From positions 1 through 6,490 of the forward strand of contig JAEYOT010000509.1 of assembly GCA_023411445.1 (NCBI GenBank): a stretch of 6,490 nt of DNA, in the 5' to 3' direction. The translations under genes were made by a program, and so were the position numbers. This document shows, one piece after another, positions 1 to 6,367 of the stretch (within the stretch, counting starts at the first letter, position 1; each line of letters opens with the position of its first letter). The notes under the pieces are model-generated. The model worked only from the letters and a program-made list of their open reading frames with translations. It was not told where the DNA came from and ran no database searches. This DNA comes from Pseudomonadota bacterium (lineage in GTDB: Bacteria; Myxococcota_A; Polyangia; Polyangiales; Polyangiaceae).

Positions 1-485
1 GTCATGCCCTTGTAGTTGCCGACCAGCCCCTTGCCGATCACGCACTCGTCGGTGCCAGGCTTGGCCGGGCGCCCTTCGATGATGCGCGCGTCCGGCCGCA
101 TCTTGAACACGTTGTCGTTGACCCCGCGCACCAAGATGTTGGTGACCTGACCGGGCTCGCCGCCCAACCGATCCTGCGCGATGACGACCACGACCTCACC
201 GCCGCCGAGCGGCGCGCCGGTTTCGTCCTTCTTCACGCCGGGCGTGGCCAGCACCAAGCTGACGGACTTGCTCTCGATGCTGCTGGACATCTCGTTGTCG
301 CTGCCCTTGCGGGTGACGATGACGTTGTCCGGGCGGCCGCCGGCGACCAGCGTCTTGCTCACGCCGGCAGAGAGCATGAACGCCGCGGCCAGCACGAACA
401 CCACGAGCGCGATGCCGCCGGCGGTGGCGAAGGTAGTCGTCTTGCGCACCATCAAGCTGCGCACGTTGTATGAGATGGGGATCAT
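1..485 (-). CDS. FtsX/MacB-type ABC transporter permease (second permease), 3' part missing
   Basis: This is the N-terminal 161 residues of an inner-membrane ABC permease; the gene runs off the left edge of the window. Translation from the ATG at 485 begins MIPISYNVRSLMVRKTTTFA. It has a basic cytoplasmic N-terminus, one transmembrane helix at about residues 19-40, and then an extracytoplasmic domain. The segment RIIEGRP at about 134-140, followed by ECVIGKGL, resembles the conserved 'GR.F..G..E.vvG' stretch of the MacB periplasmic core domain. The C-terminal FtsX domain with its three helices would lie outside the window. The start follows the stop of the upstream permease by 13 bases, with AGGA at 494-497 placed 8 bases ahead. 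An ATG at 490 is excluded because it hits TGA after two codons. By family knowledge these permeases work as dimers with a LolD-like ATPase. The sequence differs clearly from the neighbouring permease, so a heterodimer is likely (inference). Confidence 0.85.
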   Translation of the reverse strand, partial: MIPISYNVRSLMVRKTTTFATAGGIALVVFVLAAAFMLSAGVSKTLVAGGRPDNVIVTRKGSDNEMSSSIESKSVSLVLATPGVKKDETGAPLGGGEVVVVIAQDRLGGEPGQVTNILVRGVNDNVFKMRPDARIIEGRPAKPGTDECVIGKGLVGNYKGM

Positions 486-493
486 CGCATCAA

Positions 494-498
494 TCCTC
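494..498 (-). promoter_or_regulatory. Ribosome binding site of the second permease
   Basis: On the minus strand GAGGA lies directly after the TGA stop of the preceding permease gene and 8 bases before the ATG at 485. It selects this ATG over the out-of-frame ATG at 490. The spacing suggests that ribosomes finishing the upstream gene re-initiate here. Confidence 0.55.
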
Positions 499-1665
499 TC
501 AGCCGACTCTGCGTAGCGCCTCGACGACTTGTAGCTGCGAGGCCTTGCGTGCCGGGAGCACCGCCGCCACCAAGCCCAGCAGCGCGGCCAGCGCGAAGGC
601 GAACGCTGCAATGCCCGGCTGCACCTTGAACTGCGGGAACATGTTGCCCATGTTCTCTTCGATCACGCGGCCCATCGTGGTGTTGACCACTGGGTAGCCG
701 AGCACTACCCCGATCAGGCCGCCCAGCACGCCGATCACCACGCCTTCGGCCAAGATGAAGCGCGCGATGTGGTGCGGCAAGAAGCCAATCGCGCGCAGCA
801 CGCCGTACTCGTTGGTGCGCTCACGCACGCCCATGGCGATGGTGTTGCCCACGATCAGCGCCATGATCAGCGTGATCACGACGGAGACGATGTCGATGCC
901 CTTGAGCACCGCCGAGAACATGCCCAGGAAGGACTGGTTCAGGGCGGCCTCGCTCATCGTGATGGTCTGCAGCTCACGCGTGTCGAACTTCGCGTCGATC
1001 TCCTTGGAGATGCGGCCGGACTGGCTGCTATCGGCGATGTTCGCCATGATCCAGCCCACCTGATCCTTCTGGCGAGGCGGCAGCGACTCGTTCAGGTAGT
1101 CATAGTGAAAGTAGAGCGTGGAGCGATCCACGTTGGTGGTCTTGGCGGTGTAGATGCCGCGGATGTTGAAGGTCCAGTCGCCCGGGTAGATCGAGCCCGT
1201 GAGGGTGATCTTGTCGCCCACCTTCCAGCCCTTCTTTTTGGCCAGCGCGTCGCCGATCAGCGCGCCCTGGCGGTCCTCGAACCAGGCTTGCTTCTCCTGC
1301 TCGCTGGTCTCAAGCTCGGTGTAGACGGCGAGCAGGCCCTTGGGGTCGGTGGCGAGCGAGCCGAAGAAGTCAGCCTCGTTCTTCGGATCCTTGGCACCGA
1401 ACCAGTTGGCCGGCGCGACCGCCGTCACGCCCGGGATGGCGGCGATCTCATCGACGTAGCGCTTGGGCAGCTGCAGGACGAAGCTCACCTTGTGGCGTGT
1501 GGCGATGCGGTCCTTCTTGGAGAACTCGGACGCGGACGTCCACGACCAGACCACGGTGCGCAGCAGGATGAAGAACAGCGTGGCGATCGCGACGACCGTG
1601 ACCGTGAGCGTGGTGCGCAGCTTGTTGCGCCCGATGTTCCGCGCCGCGATGCTAGTCAGCGTCAT
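499..1665 (-). CDS. FtsX/MacB-type ABC transporter permease (first permease)
   Basis: A complete 388-residue inner-membrane permease with the MacB/LolC topology. Helix 1 is at about residues 20-42, a large extracytoplasmic (MacB periplasmic core-like) domain spans about 43-255, and three C-terminal helices lie at about 257-279, 302-326 and 350-371. Between helices 2 and 3 the cytoplasmic stretch RERTNEYGVLRAIG (281-294) is the typical ATPase-contacting segment of FtsX-domain proteins. The tail PARKASQLQVVEALR (371-385) is the family's usual ending. About 390 residues is normal for a stand-alone permease without a fused ATPase. Its ATG overlaps the ATPase stop codon (ATGA, 1662-1665), so translation is probably coupled. 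In this class the permease transmits ATP-driven motion to a periplasmic adaptor rather than forming a classical channel (family knowledge). The substrate cannot be told: antibiotic, peptide, lipid or lipoprotein are all possible. Confidence 0.93.
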   Translation of the reverse strand: MTLTSIAARNIGRNKLRTTLTVTVVAIATLFFILLRTVVWSWTSASEFSKKDRIATRHKVSFVLQLPKRYVDEIAAIPGVTAVAPANWFGAKDPKNEADFFGSLATDPKGLLAVYTELETSEQEKQAWFEDRQGALIGDALAKKKGWKVGDKITLTGSIYPGDWTFNIRGIYTAKTTNVDRSTLYFHYDYLNESLPPRQKDQVGWIMANIADSSQSGRISKEIDAKFDTRELQTITMSEAALNQSFLGMFSAVLKGIDIVSVVITLIMALIVGNTIAMGVRERTNEYGVLRAIGFLPHHIARFILAEGVVIGVLGGLIGVVLGYPVVNTTMGRVIEENMGNMFPQFKVQPGIAAFAFALAALLGLVAAVLPARKASQLQVVEALRRVG

Positions 1666-2360
1666 AGCGCCAAAGATCCCTTGTTCAGGTGATGGCAGAC
1701 TCGCGCGCGCTCGGCGGCGGCCGGGTCGTGGGTGACCATTACGATCGTCTTGTTGAACTCGGTGTTGAGCTTACCGAGCAAGTTGAGGATGTCGTTGGCG
1801 GAGTCGCGATCCAAGTCGCCGGTCGGCTCGTCGGCGACGATGATCTTGGGGTCCGTCACGATGGCGCGCGCGATCGTCACGCGCTGCTCCTGACCGCCGG
1901 AGAGCTGGCGCGGGTAGTGCCCCATGCGCTCCGACAAGCCGACGACCTTCAGCGCCGTCTCGGCGCGCTTGCGGCGCTCCGCGGCCGGCAGCTTCGCGAG
2001 CAGGAGCGGGAGCTCCACGTTCTCCAGCGCCGTCAAGACCGGCATCAAGTTGTAGGTCTGGAACACGAAGCCGATGTTGGCGGCGCGAAAACCCGCGCGC
2101 TCCCCCTCGGACATCTGGCTGAGCTCCGCACCCGCCACCTTGAGCGAGCCGGAGGTCGGCACGTCCAGCCCCGCGATCAGGTTGAGCAGCGTCGACTTGC
2201 CGGAGCCGGACGGCCCCATCAGCGCCTCGTAGGAGCCTTCCTTGATCGAAAGATCCAGGTCCTTCAGCACGTCGAGGCGCTCCTTGCCGCGCCAGAACGA
2301 CTTTCCCACCTTGCTGAGGGAAATGATGTCGCTCTTGTCGCTGCCGTTGTTGTCGCTCAT
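1662..2360 (-). CDS. LolD/MacB-type ABC transporter ATP-binding protein
   Basis: A complete 232-residue cytoplasmic ATPase that powers the two permeases encoded just downstream. All nucleotide-binding motifs are present: Walker [10 protein letters not shown] (49-57), Q-loop Gln101 in [10 protein letters not shown], signature LSGGQ (153-157), Walker B IIVADEP (173-179) with catalytic Glu178, D-loop GDLD (181-184) and switch His211 in VTHD. The stretch [19 protein letters not shown] and the length are typical of the LolD/MacB/FtsE-like subgroup. The residues after the signature read QEQR, where EQQR or ERQR is more usual in this subgroup. The ATG overlaps the adaptor stop codon (ATGA, 2357-2360), and AAGGAA at 2367-2372 sits 6 bases ahead as a good ribosome binding site. 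The gene at its 3' end overlaps the first permease in the same way. Unlike true MacB, the ATPase is not fused to a permease. A LolD role in lipoprotein release is a possible alternative, but the adjacent adaptor favours a tripartite exporter. Confidence 0.95.
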   Translation of the reverse strand: MSDNNGSDKSDIISLSKVGKSFWRGKERLDVLKDLDLSIKEGSYEALMGPSGSGKSTLLNLIAGLDVPTSGSLKVAGAELSQMSEGERAGFRAANIGFVFQTYNLMPVLTALENVELPLLLAKLPAAERRKRAETALKVVGLSERMGHYPRQLSGGQEQRVTIARAIVTDPKIIVADEPTGDLDRDSANDILNLLGKLNTEFNKTIVMVTHDPAAAERARVCHHLNKGSLAL

Positions 2361-3601
2361 CCCGCGTTCCTTTCCTTGATCTTCTGCCCGTCCGCGAGCC
2401 CTGGCGGCGGGTTGTTCACGATCTTGGTGCCAGCGCCGACGCCGCTCTGGACCTCGAAGCCAGTGCCGAACGCGGGCCCCAGCGTGACCGGCGTGAGCCG
2501 CACCACGCCATCTTCGATCCGATAGACCGCCTTGCTGCCCTGGACCTCGACCAAGGCGCTCCCGGGCACGATCGTCTTCGGGGGCGCCTGCATGGCTTCC
2601 TTGTCGAGCTCCCCGGACAGGAAGCTGACGCGCGCTGCCATGTCCGGCAGCACGCCTTCGTTCTCGTCCACGAACGCCACCTTGACCGTGACGGTGGCCT
2701 TCGTGCGGTTGACCTTCGGGGTGACCTCGGTGGCCTTGCCGCGAAAGCGCTTGCTCGGGAAGGCGTCCAGCACGATTTCGGCGGGGCCGCCGATCTTGAC
2801 CTGAGCCAGGCGCTGCTCCGGCACGTCCGTCTCCACCATCAGCGTGGAAAAGTCAGCGATTTCCACGCCGCCCATGTCGATGGCGACACCGGCTGGCTGC
2901 GGGCCGATGAACTCGCCCACCTCCGGCGGCTTGTTCACGACCGTGCCGGAGATCGGCGCGATCACCGTGTAGCTCTCCAGGTTGACGCGCAGCGCCGCCG
3001 TGAGCGCGTCGGCCGCCCGGGCCTCTGCCTCCGCTGCCTTGACCTGCTCCTTGAGCGAGTTGGCGCGGGCGAGCAGATCATCGGCGGCGCCCTTGGGGCC
3101 AATGCCTTCGGCTGCGAGCGAGCGGGCGCGCGCCGCTTGCTGCTCGACCTCCGCCAGGTTGGCCCGCGCCGTGAGGATGCGGGCGCGGGCGGCGGCGGCT
3201 TGGCTCTGCGCGGAGGCGATGCTGGCTTGGTGGTCGCTCGGGTCGATCTCGAGCAGCACGTCGCCCGCTTTGACTTTGGAGCCTTCGCGGACGCGCTGCG
3301 CTTTGACTTTGCCCATCACCTTGCTGGCGACTGCCGAGACGGACTGGGCGACCACGTAACCCGTGGAGGTGAGCTCCACCGACGCTTGCGCCGGGGACAT
3401 GGTGACCACCTCGGTCACGTCCACCTCGGTCTTGAACACCGCCGATTCGAGGTAGGGCAGGCCGAGCTTGTAGGCGGCTCCGGCAGCCCCCAGCAGCACG
3501 ACCACGACCGCGATCGTCCCGAGCGGGCTCTTGCCCTTGGGCCGGGGAGCGCTGCGGTCGATCTTGAGGGAGGCTAGGTCGGAAGAGAGCTGATCGGACA
3601 T
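2357..3601 (-). CDS. HlyD/MacA-type periplasmic adaptor (membrane fusion) protein
   Basis: A 414-residue inner-membrane-anchored adaptor that would bridge the ABC permeases to an outer-membrane channel. A cytoplasmic tail of about 26 residues (MSDQLSSDLASLKIDRSAPR start) is followed by a transmembrane anchor at about 27-48. The two halves of the lipoyl/barrel-sandwich domain lie at about 85-120 (VREGSKVKAGDVLLEID) and 212-235 (VIAPISGTVVNKPPEVGEF). Between them is an alanine-rich coiled-coil hairpin at about 122-206. A beta-barrel domain follows at about 252-330, then a membrane-proximal domain to the C-terminus. The reading frame stays open upstream to an ATG at 3742. I chose the ATG at 3601 because the extra 47 residues are polar and unlike the family, while 3601 gives the normal tail-plus-anchor layout. 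No strong ribosome binding site is visible ahead of it. It is the first gene of the leftward operon and overlaps the ATPase by 4 bases. Confidence 0.92.
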   Translation of the reverse strand: MSDQLSSDLASLKIDRSAPRPKGKSPLGTIAVVVVLLGAAGAAYKLGLPYLESAVFKTEVDVTEVVTMSPAQASVELTSTGYVVAQSVSAVASKVMGKVKAQRVREGSKVKAGDVLLEIDPSDHQASIASAQSQAAAARARILTARANLAEVEQQAARARSLAAEGIGPKGAADDLLARANSLKEQVKAAEAEARAADALTAALRVNLESYTVIAPISGTVVNKPPEVGEFIGPQPAGVAIDMGGVEIADFSTLMVETDVPEQRLAQVKIGGPAEIVLDAFPSKRFRGKATEVTPKVNRTKATVTVKVAFVDENEGVLPDMAARVSFLSGELDKEAMQAPPKTIVPGSALVEVQGSKAVYRIEDGVVRLTPVTLGPAFGTGFEVQSGVGAGTKIVNNPPPGLADGQKIKERNAG

Positions 3602-3882
3602 TGGCTCGCGGCCCAGGTAGCACAGCTCCGATCGGGCGTCCCCGACCGGCCCACGCGGTTTTCCCCGCGAATTTCGCGTGAATGCCCGTATGGCGCCCTC
3701 ACCTAGGTCCGACCCGCTGAAGCGGCAACCCTTGGTCAGCAACTTCGTCAGTTGCCGTCGGGCGGCGGGCCGACGGGGTCGCAGCAGGCCCTGAATGTGG
3801 TATTCGCAGGAGGCGGATTTCGGCTCGGATCTGGCCTCAGACCGAGCGCGAACCCGAGGATCTTCGCAAGAAATTTCCGGCG
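3602..3882. promoter_or_regulatory. Divergent intergenic region between the exporter operon and the hydrolase operon
   Basis: This 281-base stretch holds no convincing gene and must contain the start signals for two operons running in opposite directions. I could not find a persuasive -35/-10 pair on either strand, which is common in G+C-rich genomes with divergent promoter consensus. It does hold several short symmetric elements: TCGGG/CCCGA arms at 3632-3636 and 3641-3645; CGCGG/CCGCG arms at 3654-3658 and 3665-3669; a CGCGA/TCGCG palindrome at 3666-3678; and the denser cluster at 3723-3776 listed separately. The first three lie within 80 bases of the adaptor start and could fold in its leader RNA. 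Short G+C palindromes also arise by chance in such sequence. Confidence 0.6.
3723..3776. repeat. Cluster of direct and inverted repeats, candidate operator
   Basis: Three copies of one pentamer are arranged in a short space: GCAAC at 3725-3729, GCAAC at 3739-3743, and its complement GTTGC at 3751-3755. The outer pair extends to 7-base arms, CGGCAAC (3723-3729) and GTTGCCG (3751-3757). The inner pair encloses only 7 bases. On the minus strand the same region reads as an imperfect tandem repeat, CTGACgAAG-TTG then CTGACcAAGggTTG. Immediately beside it is another perfect 7-base inverted repeat, CCGTCGG (3755-3761) and CCGACGG (3770-3776), with an 8-base spacer. The cluster lies about 120-180 bases from the adaptor start and about 105-160 from the hydrolase start. 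This suits a regulator serving one or both operons, but no regulator gene is in the window. Confidence 0.4.
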
Positions 3883-5433
3883 ATGCGAAACCCGCTCAAC
3901 CTCCGCAATCGGCCCTTCGACACGAGCTACGTCGCCACCTACGTGGACGTCCCGTTCGCGAACGAAAACCCGTTTCGGCGGCGGCCGCGCCGGCCCGCCC
4001 AGGAGTTTCCCACCTTCGCTGAGGCGCGCGAGCGGCTACTGCCGGTGCCGCACTGGAGCGGGCACGATTCCGCCATCGCTTGCTACTGGCGCTGTTGGGA
4101 GATCGCTTTTCAGAACTTCCGACGAGCCACGGACGACAACGGCTTCGTCTCGGACTTCTCGTCCACCATGTTCAACGACTGTTTGTACATGTGGGACTCG
4201 GTGTTCATCACGCTGTTCGGGCGCTACGGCGATCGCGCCTTCAAGTTCCAGCACACGCTGGACAATTTTTACTGCAAGCAGCACCCCGACGGCGGCATCT
4301 GCCGTCAGTTTCGCGAGGCCAACGGCAGCGAGTGCTACAGCCGCTTCGATCCGGCCGGCAGCGGGCCGAACGTGCTCGGCCTCAGCGAGTACGAATACTT
4401 CCTGCAGTTTGGCGATCGCGAGCGTGTGAGCCAGGTGTTCCCGGCGCTCGTGGCATACGGCTTGTGGAACCGCAAGTACCGGACGTGGCCGAACGGGAGC
4501 TACTGGGGCACGGGGCTCTCCAGCGGCATGGATAACCAGCCGCGCATCCCGGCGGGCGCGCAAGCTCAGATCGACCACGCGCACCGCACGTGGGTGGACG
4601 CCACGCTGCAGGCCGTGCTGGCCAACCGCATCGTGCTCACCTTCGCCGACCTGCTGGGACGGCGCGACGAGGTGCAGGACTTCGAGGAGGAGAACGCGCA
4701 GCTCATCCCTTGGATCAACCAGCACCTGTGGGACGACAGCACCGGCTTCTTTCACGACTTGCGCCGGGACCAGAGCCGCCTCACCGAGGTAAAGACCATC
4801 GGCGCCTACTGGGCGCTGCTCGCGGACGTGGTGCCAGCCGATCGGCTCGCGCGCTTCGTCTCGCACCTGGAGCTGGACAGCGAGTTTCGCCGGCTGCACC
4901 GCATCCCCAGCCTGTCGGCGGACACGCCGGGCTACGATGGCGACGGCGCGCTGTGGCTCGGCGGGGTGTGGGCGCCCACCAACTACATGGTGCTGCGCGG
5001 CTTGAGCGAGCGCGGCTATCACGAGCTCGCCCAGCAGATCGCCGAGAATCACTACTTTAACGTGATCGAATCGTTCGAGAAGACGCAGAGCGTGTGGGAG
5101 CACCACGCTCCGGACAAGCCGAGCGAGGGGCGAGGGCGCAGCAATTTCGTGGGCTGGACCGGCCTCACGCCGATCGCCGTCCTGTTCGAGTACTTGCTGG
5201 GGCTGCGCTACGACGCGCGCACGCGCCGCCTCACCTGGAACCTGCGCCGCACGGAGGAGCTCGGCGTCAGCCGCTACCCGTTCGGCGAGGACGGCGTGCT
5301 CGATGTGCGCGCCGCCGCGCGCACGGATCCGAGCGAGAAGCCGCGGGTGACCGCGACGTCGAACGTGCCGCTGGAGCTGGAGCTGATCTGGCCGGGTGGC
5401 TCCGAGCTGCTCCAGGTAGGGCCGGTACCTTGA
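3883..5433 (+). CDS. GH63/MGH1-like (alpha/alpha)6-barrel glycoside hydrolase
   Basis: A complete 516-residue protein resembling the GH63 and trehalase-like clan, including mannosylglycerate-hydrolase-type enzymes. No signal peptide or membrane helix is visible, so it is probably cytosolic. Motifs in order are MWDSVF (103-108), SGMDNQPR (214-221), GGVWAPTNY (360-368), VWEHHAPD (404-411) and GWTGLTP (424-430). By analogy with GH63 enzymes, Asp217 is the likely general acid and Glu406 the likely general base; both are assignments by motif, not proof. Residues 1-55 are a proline- and arginine-rich lead-in. About 440-516 follows the barrel and looks beta-rich, perhaps a small C-terminal domain. 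The ATG at 3883 is the first usable start in frame, though no strong ribosome binding site precedes it (GAGGA at 3856-3860 is too far). Substrate is unknown: a glucosyl- or mannosyl-glycerate-type solute, trehalose-like disaccharide or oligosaccharide are candidates. The stop overlaps the next gene. Confidence 0.85.
   Translation: MRNPLNLRNRPFDTSYVATYVDVPFANENPFRRRPRRPAQEFPTFAEARERLLPVPHWSGHDSAIACYWRCWEIAFQNFRRATDDNGFVSDFSSTMFNDCLYMWDSVFITLFGRYGDRAFKFQHTLDNFYCKQHPDGGICRQFREANGSECYSRFDPAGSGPNVLGLSEYEYFLQFGDRERVSQVFPALVAYGLWNRKYRTWPNGSYWGTGLSSGMDNQPRIPAGAQAQIDHAHRTWVDATLQAVLANRIVLTFADLLGRRDEVQDFEEENAQLIPWINQHLWDDSTGFFHDLRRDQSRLTEVKTIGAYWALLADVVPADRLARFVSHLELDSEFRRLHRIPSLSADTPGYDGDGALWLGGVWAPTNYMVLRGLSERGYHELAQQIAENHYFNVIESFEKTQSVWEHHAPDKPSEGRGRSNFVGWTGLTPIAVLFEYLLGLRYDARTRRLTWNLRRTEELGVSRYPFGEDGVLDVRAAARTDPSEKPRVTATSNVPLELELIWPGGSELLQVGPVP
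5414..5432 (+). promoter_or_regulatory. Ribosome binding site and TTG start of the aminotransferase
   Basis: AGGTAGGG at 5414-5421 lies 8 bases before a TTG at 5430-5432, and that TTG shares bases with the hydrolase stop codon TGA (5431-5433). The TTGA overlap and spacing decide this start over the long open frame extending back to 5094 inside the hydrolase gene. A GTG at 5442 is the only nearby alternative; it would trim four residues and has a poorer spacing. Confidence 0.6.
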
Positions 5434-6302
5434 CCTCCCTGGTGCTGATCGACGGCCGCCCGATGGCGCCGGAGCAGGCCACGGTCAGCGTCTTCGATCG
5501 CGGCTTCCTCTATGGCGACTCGGTGTTCGAGGTGCTGCGCACCTACGGAGGCCGCCCGTTCGCGCTCGCGCGGCATCTCACCCGGCTGGCCCAAAGCGCC
5601 GAGCGCGTGTTCATCGACCTGCCCGTCAGCGTCGATCAGCTGGGGCGCGAGGTGGCGTCCGCCATCGTCGGGGCTGGTAACGCCGAATCCTACGTGCGGC
5701 TGATGATCACGCGCGGCGTGGGGGAGTCGATGGGGCTGGATCCGGGCCTGTCACGCCACCCGCTGCGCGTCGTGATCGTCACCCCGCTGAAGGCCCCGCC
5801 CGCCGAGACCTACTTGAACGGCGTCGCTGTCGTGAGCTACCGGACCGAGCGCGTGACGGACCAGAGCGCCGCGGCCGGCGCCAAGGTCGGCAACTACTTG
5901 ACTGCGGTGCTGGCTCAACGCGTGGCGCGCGCCGCCGACGCGGCAGAGGCGCTGATCGTGGACGCGCGCGAGCGCGTGATCGAAGGCGCAACCTCGAACG
6001 TCTTCGCGCTGGTGGACGGCGCGCTGTGGACGCCGCCCGAGAGCGACGGCATCTTGGCCGGGATCACGCGCGAAACGGTGCTGCAGGTGGCCGGCGAGCT
6101 TGGCCTATCCGTGCGGCTCGAGAGCTTGACGCTCCCAGCCCTGAAGCAAGCGAGCGAGGTGTTCGTCTCCTCCAGCATCCGCGAGCTCGTGCCAGTGGTC
6201 AGCGTGGACGGCGAGCGCGTGGGGAGCGGCCAGCCGGGGCCGGTGCACGCGCGGCTGTTGGCGGCGTTCCGCGAAAAGTGCCGAAAATCCGTGGGGTTAT
6301 AG
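5430..6302 (+). CDS. Class IV PLP-dependent aminotransferase (IlvE/Dat/PabC fold)
   Basis: A 290-residue cytosolic enzyme of fold-type IV, close to the family's usual 280-310 residues. The N-terminal signature DRGFLYGDSVFEVLR lies at 23-37. Lys152 in GAKVGNYL is the expected Schiff-base lysine. VIEGATSNVF (183-192) supplies the glutamate (Glu185) that contacts the pyridine nitrogen, and GIT at 211-213 matches the phosphate-binding loop. The late motif EVFVSSSIRELVPV (243-256) corresponds to the segment that differs among branched-chain aminotransferases, D-amino-acid aminotransferases and aminodeoxychorismate lyases. SSSIRE matches none of the textbook forms I know well enough to assign a substrate, so I leave the specificity open. 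Translation is taken from a TTG overlapping the hydrolase stop, which makes residue 1 Met followed by TSLVLIDGR, the normal distance ahead of the DRGF motif. It is co-transcribed with, and probably translationally coupled to, the hydrolase. No clear terminator follows. Confidence 0.9.
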   Translation: MTSLVLIDGRPMAPEQATVSVFDRGFLYGDSVFEVLRTYGGRPFALARHLTRLAQSAERVFIDLPVSVDQLGREVASAIVGAGNAESYVRLMITRGVGESMGLDPGLSRHPLRVVIVTPLKAPPAETYLNGVAVVSYRTERVTDQSAAAGAKVGNYLTAVLAQRVARAADAAEALIVDARERVIEGATSNVFALVDGALWTPPESDGILAGITRETVLQVAGELGLSVRLESLTLPALKQASEVFVSSSIRELVPVVSVDGERVGSGQPGPVHARLLAAFREKCRKSVGL

Positions 6303-6367
6303 CCGGGTAAACTGGCCACGGGAAGGATCGCGCAAGACTCGGAGTAAGAAGGTAGCGAGGATTACCC
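6303..6367 (+). promoter_or_regulatory. Short leader before the lipoprotein gene, with ribosome binding site
   Basis: This 65-base gap separates the aminotransferase stop from the lipoprotein start. GAGG at 6357-6360 is 7 bases ahead of the ATG at 6368 and is a convincing ribosome binding site. I see no hairpin followed by a T-run that would end the hydrolase-aminotransferase transcript, and no clear promoter, so read-through into the lipoprotein gene is possible. Confidence 0.5.

Noticed and set aside
769..1692. Open frame of 307 codons on the plus strand opposite the first permease
   Set aside because: Its translation is rich in Arg, His, Asp and Gly without any recognisable domain. It is the expected antisense shadow of a G+C-rich gene whose minus-strand product is clearly an FtsX permease.
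1689..2525. Open frame of 278 codons on the plus strand opposite the ATPase
   Set aside because: Low-complexity Arg/Leu/His/Val composition and complete overlap with an ATPase having every ABC motif intact mark it as a shadow frame.
3602..3742. Possible 47-residue N-terminal extension of the adaptor from an ATG at 3742
   Set aside because: The added residues do not resemble an adaptor N-terminus, while the ATG at 3601 gives the normal cytoplasmic tail followed by the membrane anchor.
3752..4429. Open frame of 225 codons on the plus strand overlapping the hydrolase start
   Set aside because: The product is Ser/Thr/Arg/Pro-rich with no domain, and most of it lies in the wrong frame of the hydrolase gene.
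4036..5106. Open frame of 356 codons on the minus strand inside the hydrolase
   Set aside because: It is antisense to a well-supported glycoside hydrolase and consists of Val/Ala/Arg/Leu-rich sequence with no motif.
5094..5429. Possible 112-residue N-terminal extension of the aminotransferase
   Set aside because: The extension is Arg/Ala/Gly-rich out-of-frame reading of the hydrolase gene. The enzyme fold begins normally at the TTG at 5430, which has a ribosome binding site.
6297..6302. TTATAG as a -10 element for the lipoprotein gene
   Set aside because: It overlaps the aminotransferase stop codon, no fitting -35 lies at the right distance, and a single A/T-rich hexamer is weak evidence.
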